The notes beneath the pieces were generated by a model. That model worked only from the letters and a program-made list of their open reading frames with translations, was not told the DNA's origin and ran no database searches. From contig OW028573.1 of NCBI GenBank assembly GCA_932294295.1, positions 4,816,001 to 4,880,000 of the forward strand: a stretch of 64,000 nucleotides of DNA. Reading direction: 5' to 3'. The position numbers were made by a program, and so were the translations under genes. Below are positions 31,998 to 42,774 of the stretch, piece by piece (position 1 is the stretch's first letter; each line of letters begins with the position of its first letter). Origin of the DNA: Alitta virens. Its lineage: Eukaryota; Annelida; Polychaeta; Phyllodocida; Nereididae.

Positions 31998-32407
31998 AGG
32001 GTGTATTCCTTGCAGATCCGCATAATAATTTATTTTTCAAGGTGTATTTTTATTTTATTTTATTTTTTTAGATAATTTATACGATATAATTATGTTTGCA
32101 TAGTTTATTTCATACATTATATATATACAGTAAAATATTCATGTAAAAATATATTTTGATTGATTAATAATATCATACAAAGTTAAGGTTTGGTATGCAA
32201 GCAAACCAAATGCTGTCCATTGAATGGAAGACATGATGTTGTCAATGCATGTACATTATATATAATAAATATATAAATTACGACGAGGAATGTGAACACA
32301 GTAAAATATGAACATGGGCAGGAGTGAGATTTCAAAATCAAGTGGGATATCACAGTCTACATATCACTTGCGATTATGGCACATTGGACGCAGTTTTTGT
32401 TGGAGTC
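31998..32407. other. AT-rich flank downstream of the Ig/PPxY gene
   Basis: Very AT-rich with TATATA runs. On the minus strand this is the 3' flank of the Ig gene; several A-rich hexamers could serve as polyadenylation signals. Confidence 0.35.
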
Positions 32408-35407
32408 TCAGACCTCCTGAGTATGTAAATGACTGTTGGCAATTTTCCTGACATCGGAATAAGCTGGAGGCATTGGTTCCAGGAGGGCAGTATTGAAAAA
32501 GATGCCTTTTTGGTGCAGGTCCTCTAGGGCCTGGGCATAGTCTGGAGGTGGCGTGCCAACGAATGCTATGCTGTAAATACTGGCCCTCTGGTGGTGACCT
32601 TGAGGATTTCTTAATACAGTATGAACGCCACCTTCAGGATTTGCTTCCACGGCCAATGAGTATCGAGGAGGGGCATCCAAAAATTCGCTGGACACAGTTG
32701 ACAATGAAGACCTACTGCTGGACGAGGAGCTGGCATTCCTCCTGGATCGCCTGCTGCTGCAACATTTGATGCATCCTCCAATAAGGGCAGCCGTCAGGAT
32801 GGAACTGCCCACAATGCAGATGCCCACTATAGAAGGAAGGTGCATGGTCTCTTCTGTAACAAAAGGAAATTTGAATTGAATATGTTTTAAGGCAGGTAAC
32901 CTTAACATTTACCTAGCCAAGCAAGCATTGCCCTGCGTCCGAGTTCGCAGAACGAGGGTCATGCTGCAGTCTTTATTTTTTTTTTTGTGGGATTATATGT
33001 GCACAATTTTACAGCCTTCCTATCTACCTTAATCTATTTTATACTGATAAATAATGCACACACTATTACTGATCTTGACATGGTGTCATCATCATTTTCA
33101 GGCAATTAATCGGCAATTTCACTTCTGCTTCCTAAAAATTGTTAATGTTACCACTGAATGACTTAGTCATCGCCAAAAACCTAATTAATTGACAGTTGGC
33201 ACTGATCCGTGTATACTTCCAGACAATATTTATTCAACCTGTTGCAAAATACCACGAAAAAGGGCAGAACTGCTGTCAGGCTGACATTGACCTACATAGT
33301 GTTGTTCAAGTGTCCCAGACGGACCTAGTGATGATATCTACTTTAACCGCATTGTTGGGCTCTTTCACTTGTACCACATGATTCAGTTGGCAGTCATTAA
33401 TCATTCAGCTGGGCAATACATTACAGCAGATTTCATAGACTTGGAAAGAAACTCCAGAGGACGTCATGTGAATCCTGGACTCCCATTGGCTAAGGTTGTC
33501 CGTCAACCAATGATAGTCCTACATTCACATGACGTCGTCTGGAGTTTCTTTCCAAGTCAAAGGCCTTATTATGGGCAGCAGAGTGTACCCATGCTGCCAA
33601 TATATATACTGTGTAGCTGAATGACCACTTTAATATATATGATGGATGCCCTTGCTGCACTTACCGAAAAGTGAAAGATCAACATGGGCAGACTCGGTGA
33701 TTTGGGGACACATGAGGTTGCATGTGTAGGCACCCTCTACGCTCTCTGTCATCCGCTGTATGATGATGACGGAGCGGTACCGTTCGGTATCAGCGTCGTA
33801 CATGGTGTATATGTGCATGTTGGCGGAAGCTGCAAGGCCCTCGCTCGAATGGTGGCGCCCTCTCGGGTATACCGTTCTTGTCCACCATATCCGGCAGGTG
33901 TCTGGTTTGACCTCTGCTGGAACTGAAACAACGCACTCGATGCTGACCTTTTCACTCCTGACTGGGTTTGGTGGCGTCGTACTCACAATGACATCGCCTG
34001 AAAACGTAAAATTTACAGAATTAAACCACCCACTACCACTGGTACAAACGTCTTAGGCTAATGCCTGGCTTGATTGTATATCCGGGTCACGCAGTGTAAA
34101 CCTGCCTAAGGCACTTAAATTAAAGAAACCGTAATTTTCAATTGATCCAAAGTGCATTTATTACACTACTCCCACGTATTCTAAATCCTACTCAATGCAT
34201 TTACTTTATTAGTGCAACACATTGCTCTAGTTTATAGAATAAATAGATAGGTAAATAGAGGTTGAGGCAAATAAAACATCGTGTGGACTCAAAGCCTCTC
34301 ATCATTAAGTCTGCCCCGGGCAGCTGGTCTATAACCTTTAGATCAGTATGAAATAAATAGATGGATAGAGACTGATTGATTGATTGTACCTTGAGTTGCA
34401 TGTTGTTTTGTCTGCTTAGTTGAGTCAGGGTTTTAAATACATTTTCATTATTTTTTAATCGTCTTTTTATGTCTTTACCAAGAGTTCCGTATCCTTCTTC
34501 CTGTTAACATGTAATATAATTTCATAGTCATATTAATGCATTAATCTTCAACTTCCTCAAGAGTATTTTTTTCTGTGCGGACCTAACTTTCCCTGTGTCA
34601 CAATACTTTGAATTCCGGGTTTCCCTCTCACGTTATTCGTGACCAGAAAATTTTCGGGATCGATTCCATGACAGGACAATTATTGAGCTTTATTGCTTGA
34701 TGTGAAAACATCGGCACGTGTTGCAGGCTACTCGCATGCACACTGTCAACAGTTCATTAGTTTTGCTGGTATAGCCATTAGTCATAGCATCCATAGGAAA
34801 CTTTATATGTGAAGCTTGGGGCCCTCTGTTTAACTTTGCATTCAGCTTCATGTCTTAGTCAATACTATTTCCCGGATCTCAAGGAAATGCAATGACACCA
34901 ATGTTAGAAAAGCAATTACCAAATCTTAAATGTCATGATCGTGTTTATGTTAAATATTCAATGTCAGTGATAACGGAGAAGCATAAACAAGTATTGATTC
35001 ATTACTTTCAATTAGTCGATATCAACATTGAAGGATACACTGGCTGTCTGTAATGTTACACCAACATTTAACCTCGTTACAAATCTTTAAAGTTATTTGT
35101 TGAAGGACGGATTATCATTATTTACTACCATTGCAACTGTTAAATTTAATAGGGTGAATTTTAGGGATTTTTTTTTTCCTTATTTCTTGTGATTCAATGA
35201 GTAATACATGTACCATGAAAGTGAAATATAACTTCTACTAAACTATGTTGGATACTTTGAAAGTAAGAAATATATTGTAATGAATTTTCTACAAAGCTTT
35301 TTAAGCTATGGATTAGCTTCAAATAGGAAAAGCTTACCTAATACTGGAAGTGTGTGTAAAGTCACAATGAATACTAGAAGTGGTAATACACATGTGGTTC
35401 CCTCCAT
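32408..35407 (-). CDS. Single-Ig-domain type I membrane protein with three PPxY motifs
   Basis: Three exons in consistent phase 1: 35407-35338, 33997-33665 and 32853-32408 (total 849 nt, 282 residues). Exon 1 is a signal peptide (MEGTTCVLPLLVFIVTLHTL). Exon 2 is one Ig-like domain with a Cys in VSIECVVS, a Trp pair in CRIWWTR and the second Cys in EGAYTCNLMC. Exon 3 starts with a short stalk and a transmembrane segment (IVGICIVGSSILTAALIGG). A cytoplasmic tail follows with Cys/Arg and poly-Ser stretches and three PPxY sites (PPRY, PPDY, PPAY), which usually bind WW domains such as those of Nedd4-type ligases. The product is predicted to be a cell-surface receptor or adhesion protein; I cannot name an orthologue. 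Confidence 0.8.
33438..33558. mobile_element. Palindromic MITE with CCAAT and CRE-like cores, copy 1
   Basis: Arms of about 52 nt: GACTTGGAAAGAAACTCCAG at the left is mirrored by CTGGAGTTTCTTTCCAAGTC at the right. Both arms carry GACGTCATGTGA (ATF/CREB-like) and CCAAT/ATTGG. It lies in intron 2 of the Ig gene. A second copy is at 39554-39713. Confidence 0.75.
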
Positions 35408-36539
35408 GGCCCTCTCGTACAGTGAACTTGAATGACACAATAACATCGCGAGAGCCTGAGAGGATATATTTGACGTGGGCGGGCCAAAGCAGTGACGTCA
35501 TGCCTCGCACAGGGAAACCCTCACTCTCTCCGCTGTGATTGGTTGTCTGAAGAGAATGTCTACCACCCCAATACATCCGGCTTAAGAGGATCCAAACAGA
35601 GCGCTCTGATCCAACTTCGATCCCTTGAACCAGGAACACAGCTGTCAGCAACCCAGCTGCAGCATTCACTGAACTGCAATTCTAAGTCCATGCTACCCTG
35701 TCAGTGCATTTCACTCATGCACTCATGTCACGGATTTGATATCTTTTCTTTGCCTTCAGCAAGTGCACCCATCCAAAGCAGCATACAGGCCTTCTGAGCA
35801 GCAGCTATTCTTGGGTGACACTCGCCCAGCAATGACGTCATCCGCTGTTTATTGAATTAGGCATCCTGCACGCTAATTCATTTGAATGAACTAGGTTCCA
35901 GCCTGTGCCACCATCATCTGGGTTGTCAACATGAGATATTTGCAGAGTGACCCATCACTACCTCTCATGCAGTCTGTTGCCACAACAAACAGTATTAGAA
36001 CTAAAAGGTTGGCCTAGGTAACTAAAGTATGATGGATGGGAAACTTGGAGTGAGTAGGACAATAGGGTGACAGTTTCGTGGAAATAAATTTTATTGACAG
36101 AGTTCTACCATGGACTTTTTTTTAGAGACTCCATGGTTCTACACAGTTATTGTAGTATTCTGTGCAAATTGCTGTTACACTTGCAGTTGTTGCAGGAAAG
36201 TTACGAAACATCTAGCATATTAGACTGTCATTACTTTGGCTGATATAAAGTATAGCACTTGGTTCAAGGTAAAATAAAAAATCTTGGTTAAAGACTGGAA
36301 GAGCATTTTTATTAGTTAGGCCTATATTCATGATATTTGTGCAATGGAGCATTGGAAAATGTTTTAGGTGTACATGTACAGTGTATACTGTACCTTTGCA
36401 AGACTGAATAAAGTGGTTTTTTAATCGAATTCAACACTCAGTGAATGTACACAACCCACAAGTACCATTAAAAGTATTCAAGAAAGTGTGCAACAATTGT
36501 AGTACATGTACAGAAACTACGCATTAGGCCTATACTATA
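35408..36539. other. Upstream region of the Ig/PPxY gene
   Basis: Promoter and 5' UTR of the minus-strand Ig gene are expected at about 35408-35700. The rest is gene-free AT-rich sequence with scattered AATAAA-like motifs. Confidence 0.35.
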
Positions 36540-36620
36540 TATATGAATGAATTTTATTGACAAAACGAAGGTCATTGCATGTGTCACGATTATACCGCAA
36601 ATAACTTAAAGAATATATTC
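36540..36620 (-). mobile_element. Possible CR1-like LINE tail fragment
   Basis: On the minus strand it ends TTGTCAATAAAATTCATTCA, the kind of 3' end seen in CR1/L2 LINEs. Only the tail is recognisable. Confidence 0.3.
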
Positions 36621-39553
36621 GATTAAATAGACAGGAGGTATACAAATTTTCAATGAAATGTTACCAATGGTTGTTGACCCTCAGAAGGTCTTGGGTTCAA
36701 CCCAGTGCAATGATCCGGGAATATTTTGAGATATATGTATTTATTCATATAACTTTCTAATAAGACATCCCCCCCCCCTGAATAACTTCGTCTGCCTTTG
36801 TCCAAGATCCATAATATAAAATTATATGAGGTTGTATATTTTGCACTCCCATATAAAAAAATTTAAGTGCTTCAAAGTCATAATTCTGCTTCTTTGATGC
36901 CAGACAATAACATTTTCGTCACGAAGTTTCACATTGATCAGTGCTTTTCATAATCTATAACGTAATAAATTTTATATCGGTTCATTGTTCGCCCAGTGGC
37001 CTTTGTTTGGTGACCTAGTTTTTTACAAATATAGCTCATATGAAGTTTACAGGTTTAATGCAGTTTATACAATCAATTGCATGGAAAATATTGTATATAT
37101 GTTTCTTTTATACTGCTTGGTTTCATTCCTTATTTTTAATTTCAGAGTAGGCCTATAATTATTATACATCTGTTTGCTAGATACGATGTCTGTCTGTCTG
37201 CTTGTCTTTCTCTTCATATATATTTTGATTTTTAAATTCAGGCATAAATTAAACTCGTAATATTCATTCGTTTCTGCTTTTTAATTATTTTATTTTCTCG
37301 ATCGTCTGCTTCTGTGTAAACATGTACGAACTTCTTTGATATCGTAATTCCGTCATGTTTACACGAAAATTCACATTCATTTAACTTGGTGATGAATGTA
37401 GGCGTCTGCAAAATAATTAAAGCTAGTCGAAAGGTCAAAATACAAATTTCCTCTCAAATTAAATGCGTCTCTTTTAAACATCCAAATGAGGTCAGTAAAT
37501 ACGCTGCACAGCTAGATACACTTTCAACTGACTATTTTGTTGATGATGAATAGTTTGCCCCACCAATAGTATATTGATCTCTCAGTGACAGAACTTTGAC
37601 CTTTTCTGTATAGAGTTGTCAATACATTTCAATCACCGCGGGTCATGCAGTTAAACGAAATATTGCTTGTTTATTGGGTTCTTTATCACACTCCAAATTT
37701 TTTATGTTGTATTTTAAAAAAATAAAAAAAGACAAAAAACTTAACACATGAACAAAACCACTGAAAACTCATTGATAAGTCGTTTAGATCTACAACTTAA
37801 AGGCGCAAGATGGTAATAATTATTTCAGGCAATCAGTGAGGATTGATCAGGAGCAGGTTTGAAAATGTCTTTTTTGTTTTTTTTTCTTATTTAAATAATC
37901 ACATAGTAGATGCATTATGTGTACATAGCCCAGGCCGCAGACAAACTTACCTCTAAAACCAATTAATGTTATGAAAATCCGGGAGGGGGCGCGTAATACC
38001 ACCTCAAAGTATATTAGACTGCCAAGGAGAAGGCTGATTGGTCACAGTTGGTCGCGGAATCTCTGAATTAATTAAAATATATCCAGGATCATGCATGTTC
38101 TAAGAGCATACATGTAGGGTTTCCAGCTACTCTGTAAATAATATTAGGGGAATTAATTTTCCAGGGAGTTTGCCAATACAATAAATTGGGGAAAAAATCC
38201 GATGTCCCTGACTGGAAAGAAAAAAAAGTAGGTATAATGAATGAATGAATTTTGACTACATGTTGAGGTCACAAAAGACCTGTATGTCCAAAATAATAAT
38301 ATATATATATATATATATATATAATGTGTAAATAAACTCTGGGTTTTATTCAAATGTATCGCAACAACCGAAATCAGTTTATTAACTTCAAGGAAAAGAA
38401 GAAACAAGGAGTAAACATATAATGCAAAATCAGAATAAAGATATAACACAACACCAATCAATATCACAGTCCTGTTTATTAGGTAAATTTTTTTTTTAAT
38501 GAGTCATATAATCACAATATTGATATAAGGATAAATAAAGCACGGCGAGATTGGCGTCAATCACAACGCACGATAATTTTAACTAAGCGGCGAACAAGTG
38601 TAAAATTCGTTCTGTACGACGTAGCATTGTCGTATTTGGTACAGGGACTTATTATTTATCTTATCATTTTTAAAAATACTTATAATCAATATAAACCATT
38701 CTACACTGTCAAATTGCTTGCTCCCCCACTGCGATCCTTGCTCCCCTGAATTCTCCAAGACCCTCTCCTGCGGAAAGGTGTGATCTTGCGTCAAGACTGC
38801 CACTTATATCAGACATACATAAAACCTTAATTCATTGGACCTTTGTGTCAGTGGTTTAGTCCAATAGTATAAATATTGCATTAGCTTGAGGGAATGTTTT
38901 CATGAAATTCTACAACCCTGTCATGATGTAGACGTCTAATAACGATCAAGATTTACGAGATGGGGACTAGACTTTCGCATGTCTGTGGCTGATCCGATGA
39001 TGAGCGATGTTTTAATTACAATTTTGTTACTCCGAACATTTTTTTTTATTCCTTTCACTTTTATACTGTTTGGTTCTTGTGCGTGTGAACTCCTTGTGAA
39101 AGATCACCAAGATCACACCACAATAAGTTAGTGAAATGACCTGTTGTTTGACATGAAGTTCCTCAATGTAGTGTAATCAACTATAGCGTGTTTTAATTGC
39201 CGCAATGAGTGCATCGAATGTGGTGATGAAACTTATTTTCTTAGAATGTGGAACTGGAAGCTTGATTATTGTATAAGCGTATGCTTGGAGCGGGTGCAAT
39301 GTAGACATAATAATAGGCTAAACAATGCTAAAGCACTATAATAACATTGTCATCTGGTCTTTAATATCAGACTCTGGAACATGCTGCTATGGCCTGGACC
39401 TGGAATCAAACCACACACTCTGTGAAGCTAATCCTAATTAACATTTAGACCATCCAACAGAGAGTGCATTGGTACTATATATTGCAATCTGCAGTACTAG
39501 TAAATATATAAATTCATCAGTTGACATGCATATGTATACACTGTAGTAATAAA
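36621..39553. other. Long gene-free stretch
   Basis: Mostly AT-rich intergenic DNA. It includes a (TA)n tract at about 38299-38324 and an ATTCATTCATT-type tail on the minus strand near 38230. No frame over about 105 codons and no domain recognised. Confidence 0.4.
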
Positions 39554-39713
39554 TTACAGCCAATTTCAATGACTTAGAAGCTAAACTCCAGAGGACGTCA
39601 TGTGAATCCCAGACTCTCATTGGTGAAGCAGTCCCTCCCTCAGCCAATAAGAGTCCTGGACTCACATGGCACCATCTGGCGTTTAGTCTCCAAGTCTATG
39701 AGATTGGCTGTAA
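39554..39713. mobile_element. Palindromic MITE with CCAAT and CRE-like cores, copy 2
   Basis: A 160-bp copy with complete ends, TTACAGCCAAT at the left and ATTGGCTGTAA at the right. The inner arms (CTAAACTCCAGAGGACGTCA against GGCGTTTAG-type) match copy 1. It contains several CCAAT/ATTGG boxes. Confidence 0.75.
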
Positions 39714-40554
39714 TAGCATGGTAATAGCTCACTAATTAATGATAGCTCACTATCGCCGATTTGCATGTGAATTTGCAACAATAATGTGTTACACAAACTA
39801 TGTACTAACACCACTTATCATGCTTATGCAACTGTGTGGAATCACGGATTTATGTGACAGCCTTGTGATCTTAAAAGTCATCAGGCGTCCAGTCCTCTAA
39901 GGTTACAGTGGCCTCCCTTAATGATGTCCCTCACAATTTGCACAAAAAGGTAATAATTGCTTTATGGCCGTAATCTGGGACCAGGGGACTTGGGTACAGT
40001 GTTTTATGGTGTGACAAGAAGGCCCAGAGATAGATGAGTGATCATTTGCATTAAGCTGCTAAGTGACCATTAGCCAAAGATCGCTACCTCGCATAAGCCA
40101 ATTGCAGCTGTGATAAATTACCATCAACCTGTCCAAGGCAGTATTCTGTGGTCTCACGTCTTTGCTGATGGTGTTTTGACTTGCATCACAAGTGATTTAA
40201 CTCGGCCCGAGTCAACAGTTTTATCTCATTCTGTTTATTGAGCCACTGATTCGGCAAGCGCAATCAACGTTTTAGGACTTAGAATGTTGAATGTCGTTGG
40301 TCAAATGTAAAGTTGGTCACTACATTTTGGATTATTTGGGAAACTGCAAGAGACCTTGCATTTACACGGCCAAGATGTGAGGCAATGAAAAGTGAGAACT
40401 GGTTACCAGTTCCTTAGTTTCCATGGAGATATGGATTATAATTTTCCTTTTTAAATAGGAATATCATTACACTTCATTATATGCTCAACAATATTAAAAT
40501 ATGGATACGACCAATATACTTCAAGCCAAAATGACATATTTGATTTGACTTTTT
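39714..40554. other. Gene-free stretch upstream of the GPCR
   Basis: No supported coding frame. It is likely the distal promoter of the receptor gene. Confidence 0.35.
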
Positions 40555-40663
40555 CTCTCTGGGTTAGGTCTATTGACTCTATTCAGAATCTGGGATGATA
40601 TTTGTTTTAAAAAATCACATACAACTGAGTTTTGATGCCTGGAAGTAACACTTGAATAACAAG

Positions 40664-40777
40664 ATGGATAGTGTTCCTGGAAGGTTTGGCAAGACAAATC
40701 AATGGAATAGCTCAGAGGAGTATCCACTGGTGTTTTCTCTTGGGTTAGGCCTATTCAGAATCTGCGATGATATTTGA
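40664..40777 (+). promoter_or_regulatory. Decoy start / uORF 1 from duplicated GPCR N-terminus
   Basis: A duplicate of the receptor's first codons (MDSVPGRFGKTNQWNSSEEY) in good start context (aagATGG). It runs into the next unit and stops after 37 residues. It would act as a uORF if the transcript starts upstream of it. Confidence 0.55.
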
Positions 40778-40834
40778 TTTAAAAAAATCACGTACAACAG
40801 ATATTTTGATAGTAACACTTGAATGAATAACAAG

Positions 40835-40948
40835 ATGGATAGTGTTCCTGGAAGGTTTGGCAAGACAAATCAATGGAATAGCTCAGAGGAGTATCCACTG
40901 GTGTTTTCTCTTGGGTTAGGCCTATTCAGAATCTGTGATGATATTTGA
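40835..40948 (+). promoter_or_regulatory. Decoy start / uORF 2 from duplicated GPCR N-terminus
   Basis: Second copy with the same 37-residue frame, ending at the same TGA position in the following unit. It differs from uORF 1 by a synonymous change near the end (TGC to TGT). Confidence 0.55.
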
Positions 40949-41005
40949 TTTAAAAAAATCACGTACAACAGATATTTTGATAGTAACACTTGAATGAATA
41001 ACAAG

Positions 41006-42085
41006 ATGGATAGTGTTCCTGGAAGGTTTGGCAAGACAATTCTATTGAATAGCTCAGAGGAGTATCCGCTGGGGTTCAAGTCGGTCCTGGGTTCAATGCT
41101 TATAGTTCAGACGGTGTGCGGTATCCTGTTCAACATTGCCGTTTTCGCTGCTGGTCGCTTTAGCAGGAAAAACAAAAAGGATTGTCCAATTGGTAATGCA
41201 CTCAATGTCAGTTTGTGTGTGGTTGATCTACTGATCTGTGCAACTGGAATGCCGCTGACCATACGGTTGGTCACTGGTCCACGGAAGCAAGAGTCTTTGA
41301 TTTGTCTTTTACAGGAAGGAACAGTGTCATTCGCAAGTTCAGCTACAGCGGTGAATCTCCTCATCATCTCCTTAGATCGGTTTGATGCTGTCACGCGCCC
41401 ATTTAGCCGCAGGATTACATCTCAGAATGTCGTTTGCATTCTTGTTATTGCTTGGCTAGTTGCTTTCATTGGTTTCTTGAGCCCTTTCATTGCCTTTTTA
41501 ATCACAAGCCTAACAGGAGTTAGTCCTTATCATATAGGCCTATATATGCTGACAAAGTATCCTTGCTTTTTTTGGGTGGAAACATCTGCGAAGATCCGCA
41601 TATACTTCGGGATCTTCTATCTTCTCTTATACCTAGTGGCTAATACAACTATGATAATCAGTTACTTCAGGATATACCGAGTGGCCAGGCACCGGGTGAA
41701 TGTTCGTCTGGCATTGGTTCGAGCTTCTTTGCCAGGGCTTGCGGATGATCAGCTCGAAGAGGAACAAAGAAAGAAGGATCAAAACCGGGCACTGAAAAGC
41801 AGCGAAAAGACGGTTACAAGGACATCATTGATGATAGTGGCCACTTTTATTGTTTGTTGGGCTCCTCACACTGTGGTCAATGTGGTGATGATGGTCACTG
41901 AGTCCACCCTGACGATGGAGATGGTGCAGTTATCGTGTTTGACTTTGGCTTTTTTCAGTTCGGTCTTACACCCTATGCTGTATGTGTTCATCCGGAAGCC
42001 CTTCAGAGAGGCATTGTGTAACAAATTCAGAAGGAACAAGGTGTCAACTGCCACTGATAATGCTAAGGTCGCCACTACAAAGTAA
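41006..42085 (+). CDS. GPR22-like class A G-protein-coupled receptor
   Basis: Intronless receptor of 359 residues from ATG 41006 (aagATGG context); an in-frame ATG at 40994 would add MNNK but is in poor context. An N-glycosylation site (NSS) precedes seven hydrophobic segments. TM3 ends in LIISLDRFDAVTRP (DRF in place of DRY). TM6 has FIVCWAPHTVVN and TM7 has LHPMLYVFIRKPF (HPxxY in place of NPxxY). Cysteines before TM3 (LICLLQE) and in loop 2 (YPCFFW) can form the usual disulfide. The strings EGTVSFASSATAVN, HPMLY and the TM6 pattern match the orphan receptor GPR22, which couples to Gi in vertebrates. Loop 3 is shorter than in GPR22, so it may be a paralogue. Its start lies in the third unit of a tandem triplication. 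Confidence 0.85.
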   Translation: MDSVPGRFGKTILLNSSEEYPLGFKSVLGSMLIVQTVCGILFNIAVFAAGRFSRKNKKDCPIGNALNVSLCVVDLLICATGMPLTIRLVTGPRKQESLICLLQEGTVSFASSATAVNLLIISLDRFDAVTRPFSRRITSQNVVCILVIAWLVAFIGFLSPFIAFLITSLTGVSPYHIGLYMLTKYPCFFWVETSAKIRIYFGIFYLLLYLVANTTMIISYFRIYRVARHRVNVRLALVRASLPGLADDQLEEEQRKKDQNRALKSSEKTVTRTSLMIVATFIVCWAPHTVVNVVMMVTESTLTMEMVQLSCLTLAFFSSVLHPMLYVFIRKPFREALCNKFRRNKVSTATDNAKVATTK

Positions 42086-42556
42086 ACGTGTTGTGTGTAG
42101 TTTTGTTTTCCACCCAAATGAAGTTGTAAGCACAACACAGTGCATAGCCCCATGGGACTGGCTTGCGAGTCTGTCTGTTCGGGCTACAGTGCCATGCTCC
42201 GTGATAGGTGTCGGAATATACGATAAATTATTGTTTATTTGTTTGCAATACTCTATTTGTCTGACATATATATAGCTTTGGACCCATGTACATGATGTAG
42301 TGACTCCGTTCTAAGACACACTGATAGGAAGACAGCCTGTCTGAAAGACTCCTTTTTGATAATACAGGTGTCATGTGTGTACAGAAATTTGTAAGCAAAG
42401 TACAGCAGTAGATGATATTTCAACACTAGCTGCTACTCGGTATGAATGTACACGTAGTGTTTTAGGAACGTCAATTAGCCTACTGGAGGTGGTATTGTTT
42501 GATGAAATAACCATTTGTAACAAATTATTATTGGATTTGAATATATTTGCTTTCTT
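42086..42556 (+). other. GPCR 3' untranslated region
   Basis: No coding frame of note between the receptor stop and the AATAAA at 42557. Confidence 0.5.
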
Positions 42557-42562
42557 AATAAA
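42557..42562 (+). terminator. AATAAA polyadenylation signal, GPR22-like gene
   Basis: A canonical hexamer about 470 nt after the receptor stop codon in an AT-rich stretch, before the next SINE. Confidence 0.6.
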
Positions 42563-42617
42563 ATAAGTTCCCAGCTCTTTCAATGAGTCATTCTGGTATG
42601 TTACCTCAAGCGAAAGA

Positions 42618-42759
42618 GGGCAGGGGCCTAGCTCAGATCGAGGTAGTGCTCTGGGCTTCCAACCGCTGGGTCCCGGGTTTGATTCCCGGTCGAGCCTTAG
42701 TTGAATGGCTGTTTCATCCATCTCATTGTCATGGTCCCTGCCTGTCCTAATTAGCCACC
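42618..42759 (+). mobile_element. tRNA-derived SINE, copy 8, lacking the 3' domain
   Basis: tRNA-related head and half of the body are present, but the sequence jumps from CCTAATTAGCC to ACC, losing the CAACTGGTGC...GACGTAAAGCC tail domain. It is still bounded by a perfect 15-bp duplication ACCTCAAGCGAAAGA (42603-42617 and 42760-42774). The head has a 5-nt insertion (CAGATCGAGG). Confidence 0.9.
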
Positions 42760-42774
42760 ACCTCAAGCGAAAGA

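Larger units (their letters stand above)
40555..41067 (+). repeat. 171-bp tandem triplication covering the GPCR start codon
   Basis: Three adjacent copies of a 171-bp unit; the equivalent ATGGATAG sites lie at 40664, 40835 and 41006. Each unit carries upstream sequence (GTTAGGCCTATTCAG ... AACACTTGAATGAATAACAAG) and the first ~23 codons of the receptor. Copies 1 and 2 share AAATCAATGGAATAGC, whereas the functional third copy has ATTCTATTGAATAGC. The first copy is the most diverged upstream. Confidence 0.92.

Noticed and set aside
36655..36700. TTGGGTTCAACCC, resembling a pol III B box
   Set aside because: A lone B box with no A box or stems; too weak to call a tRNA or SINE.
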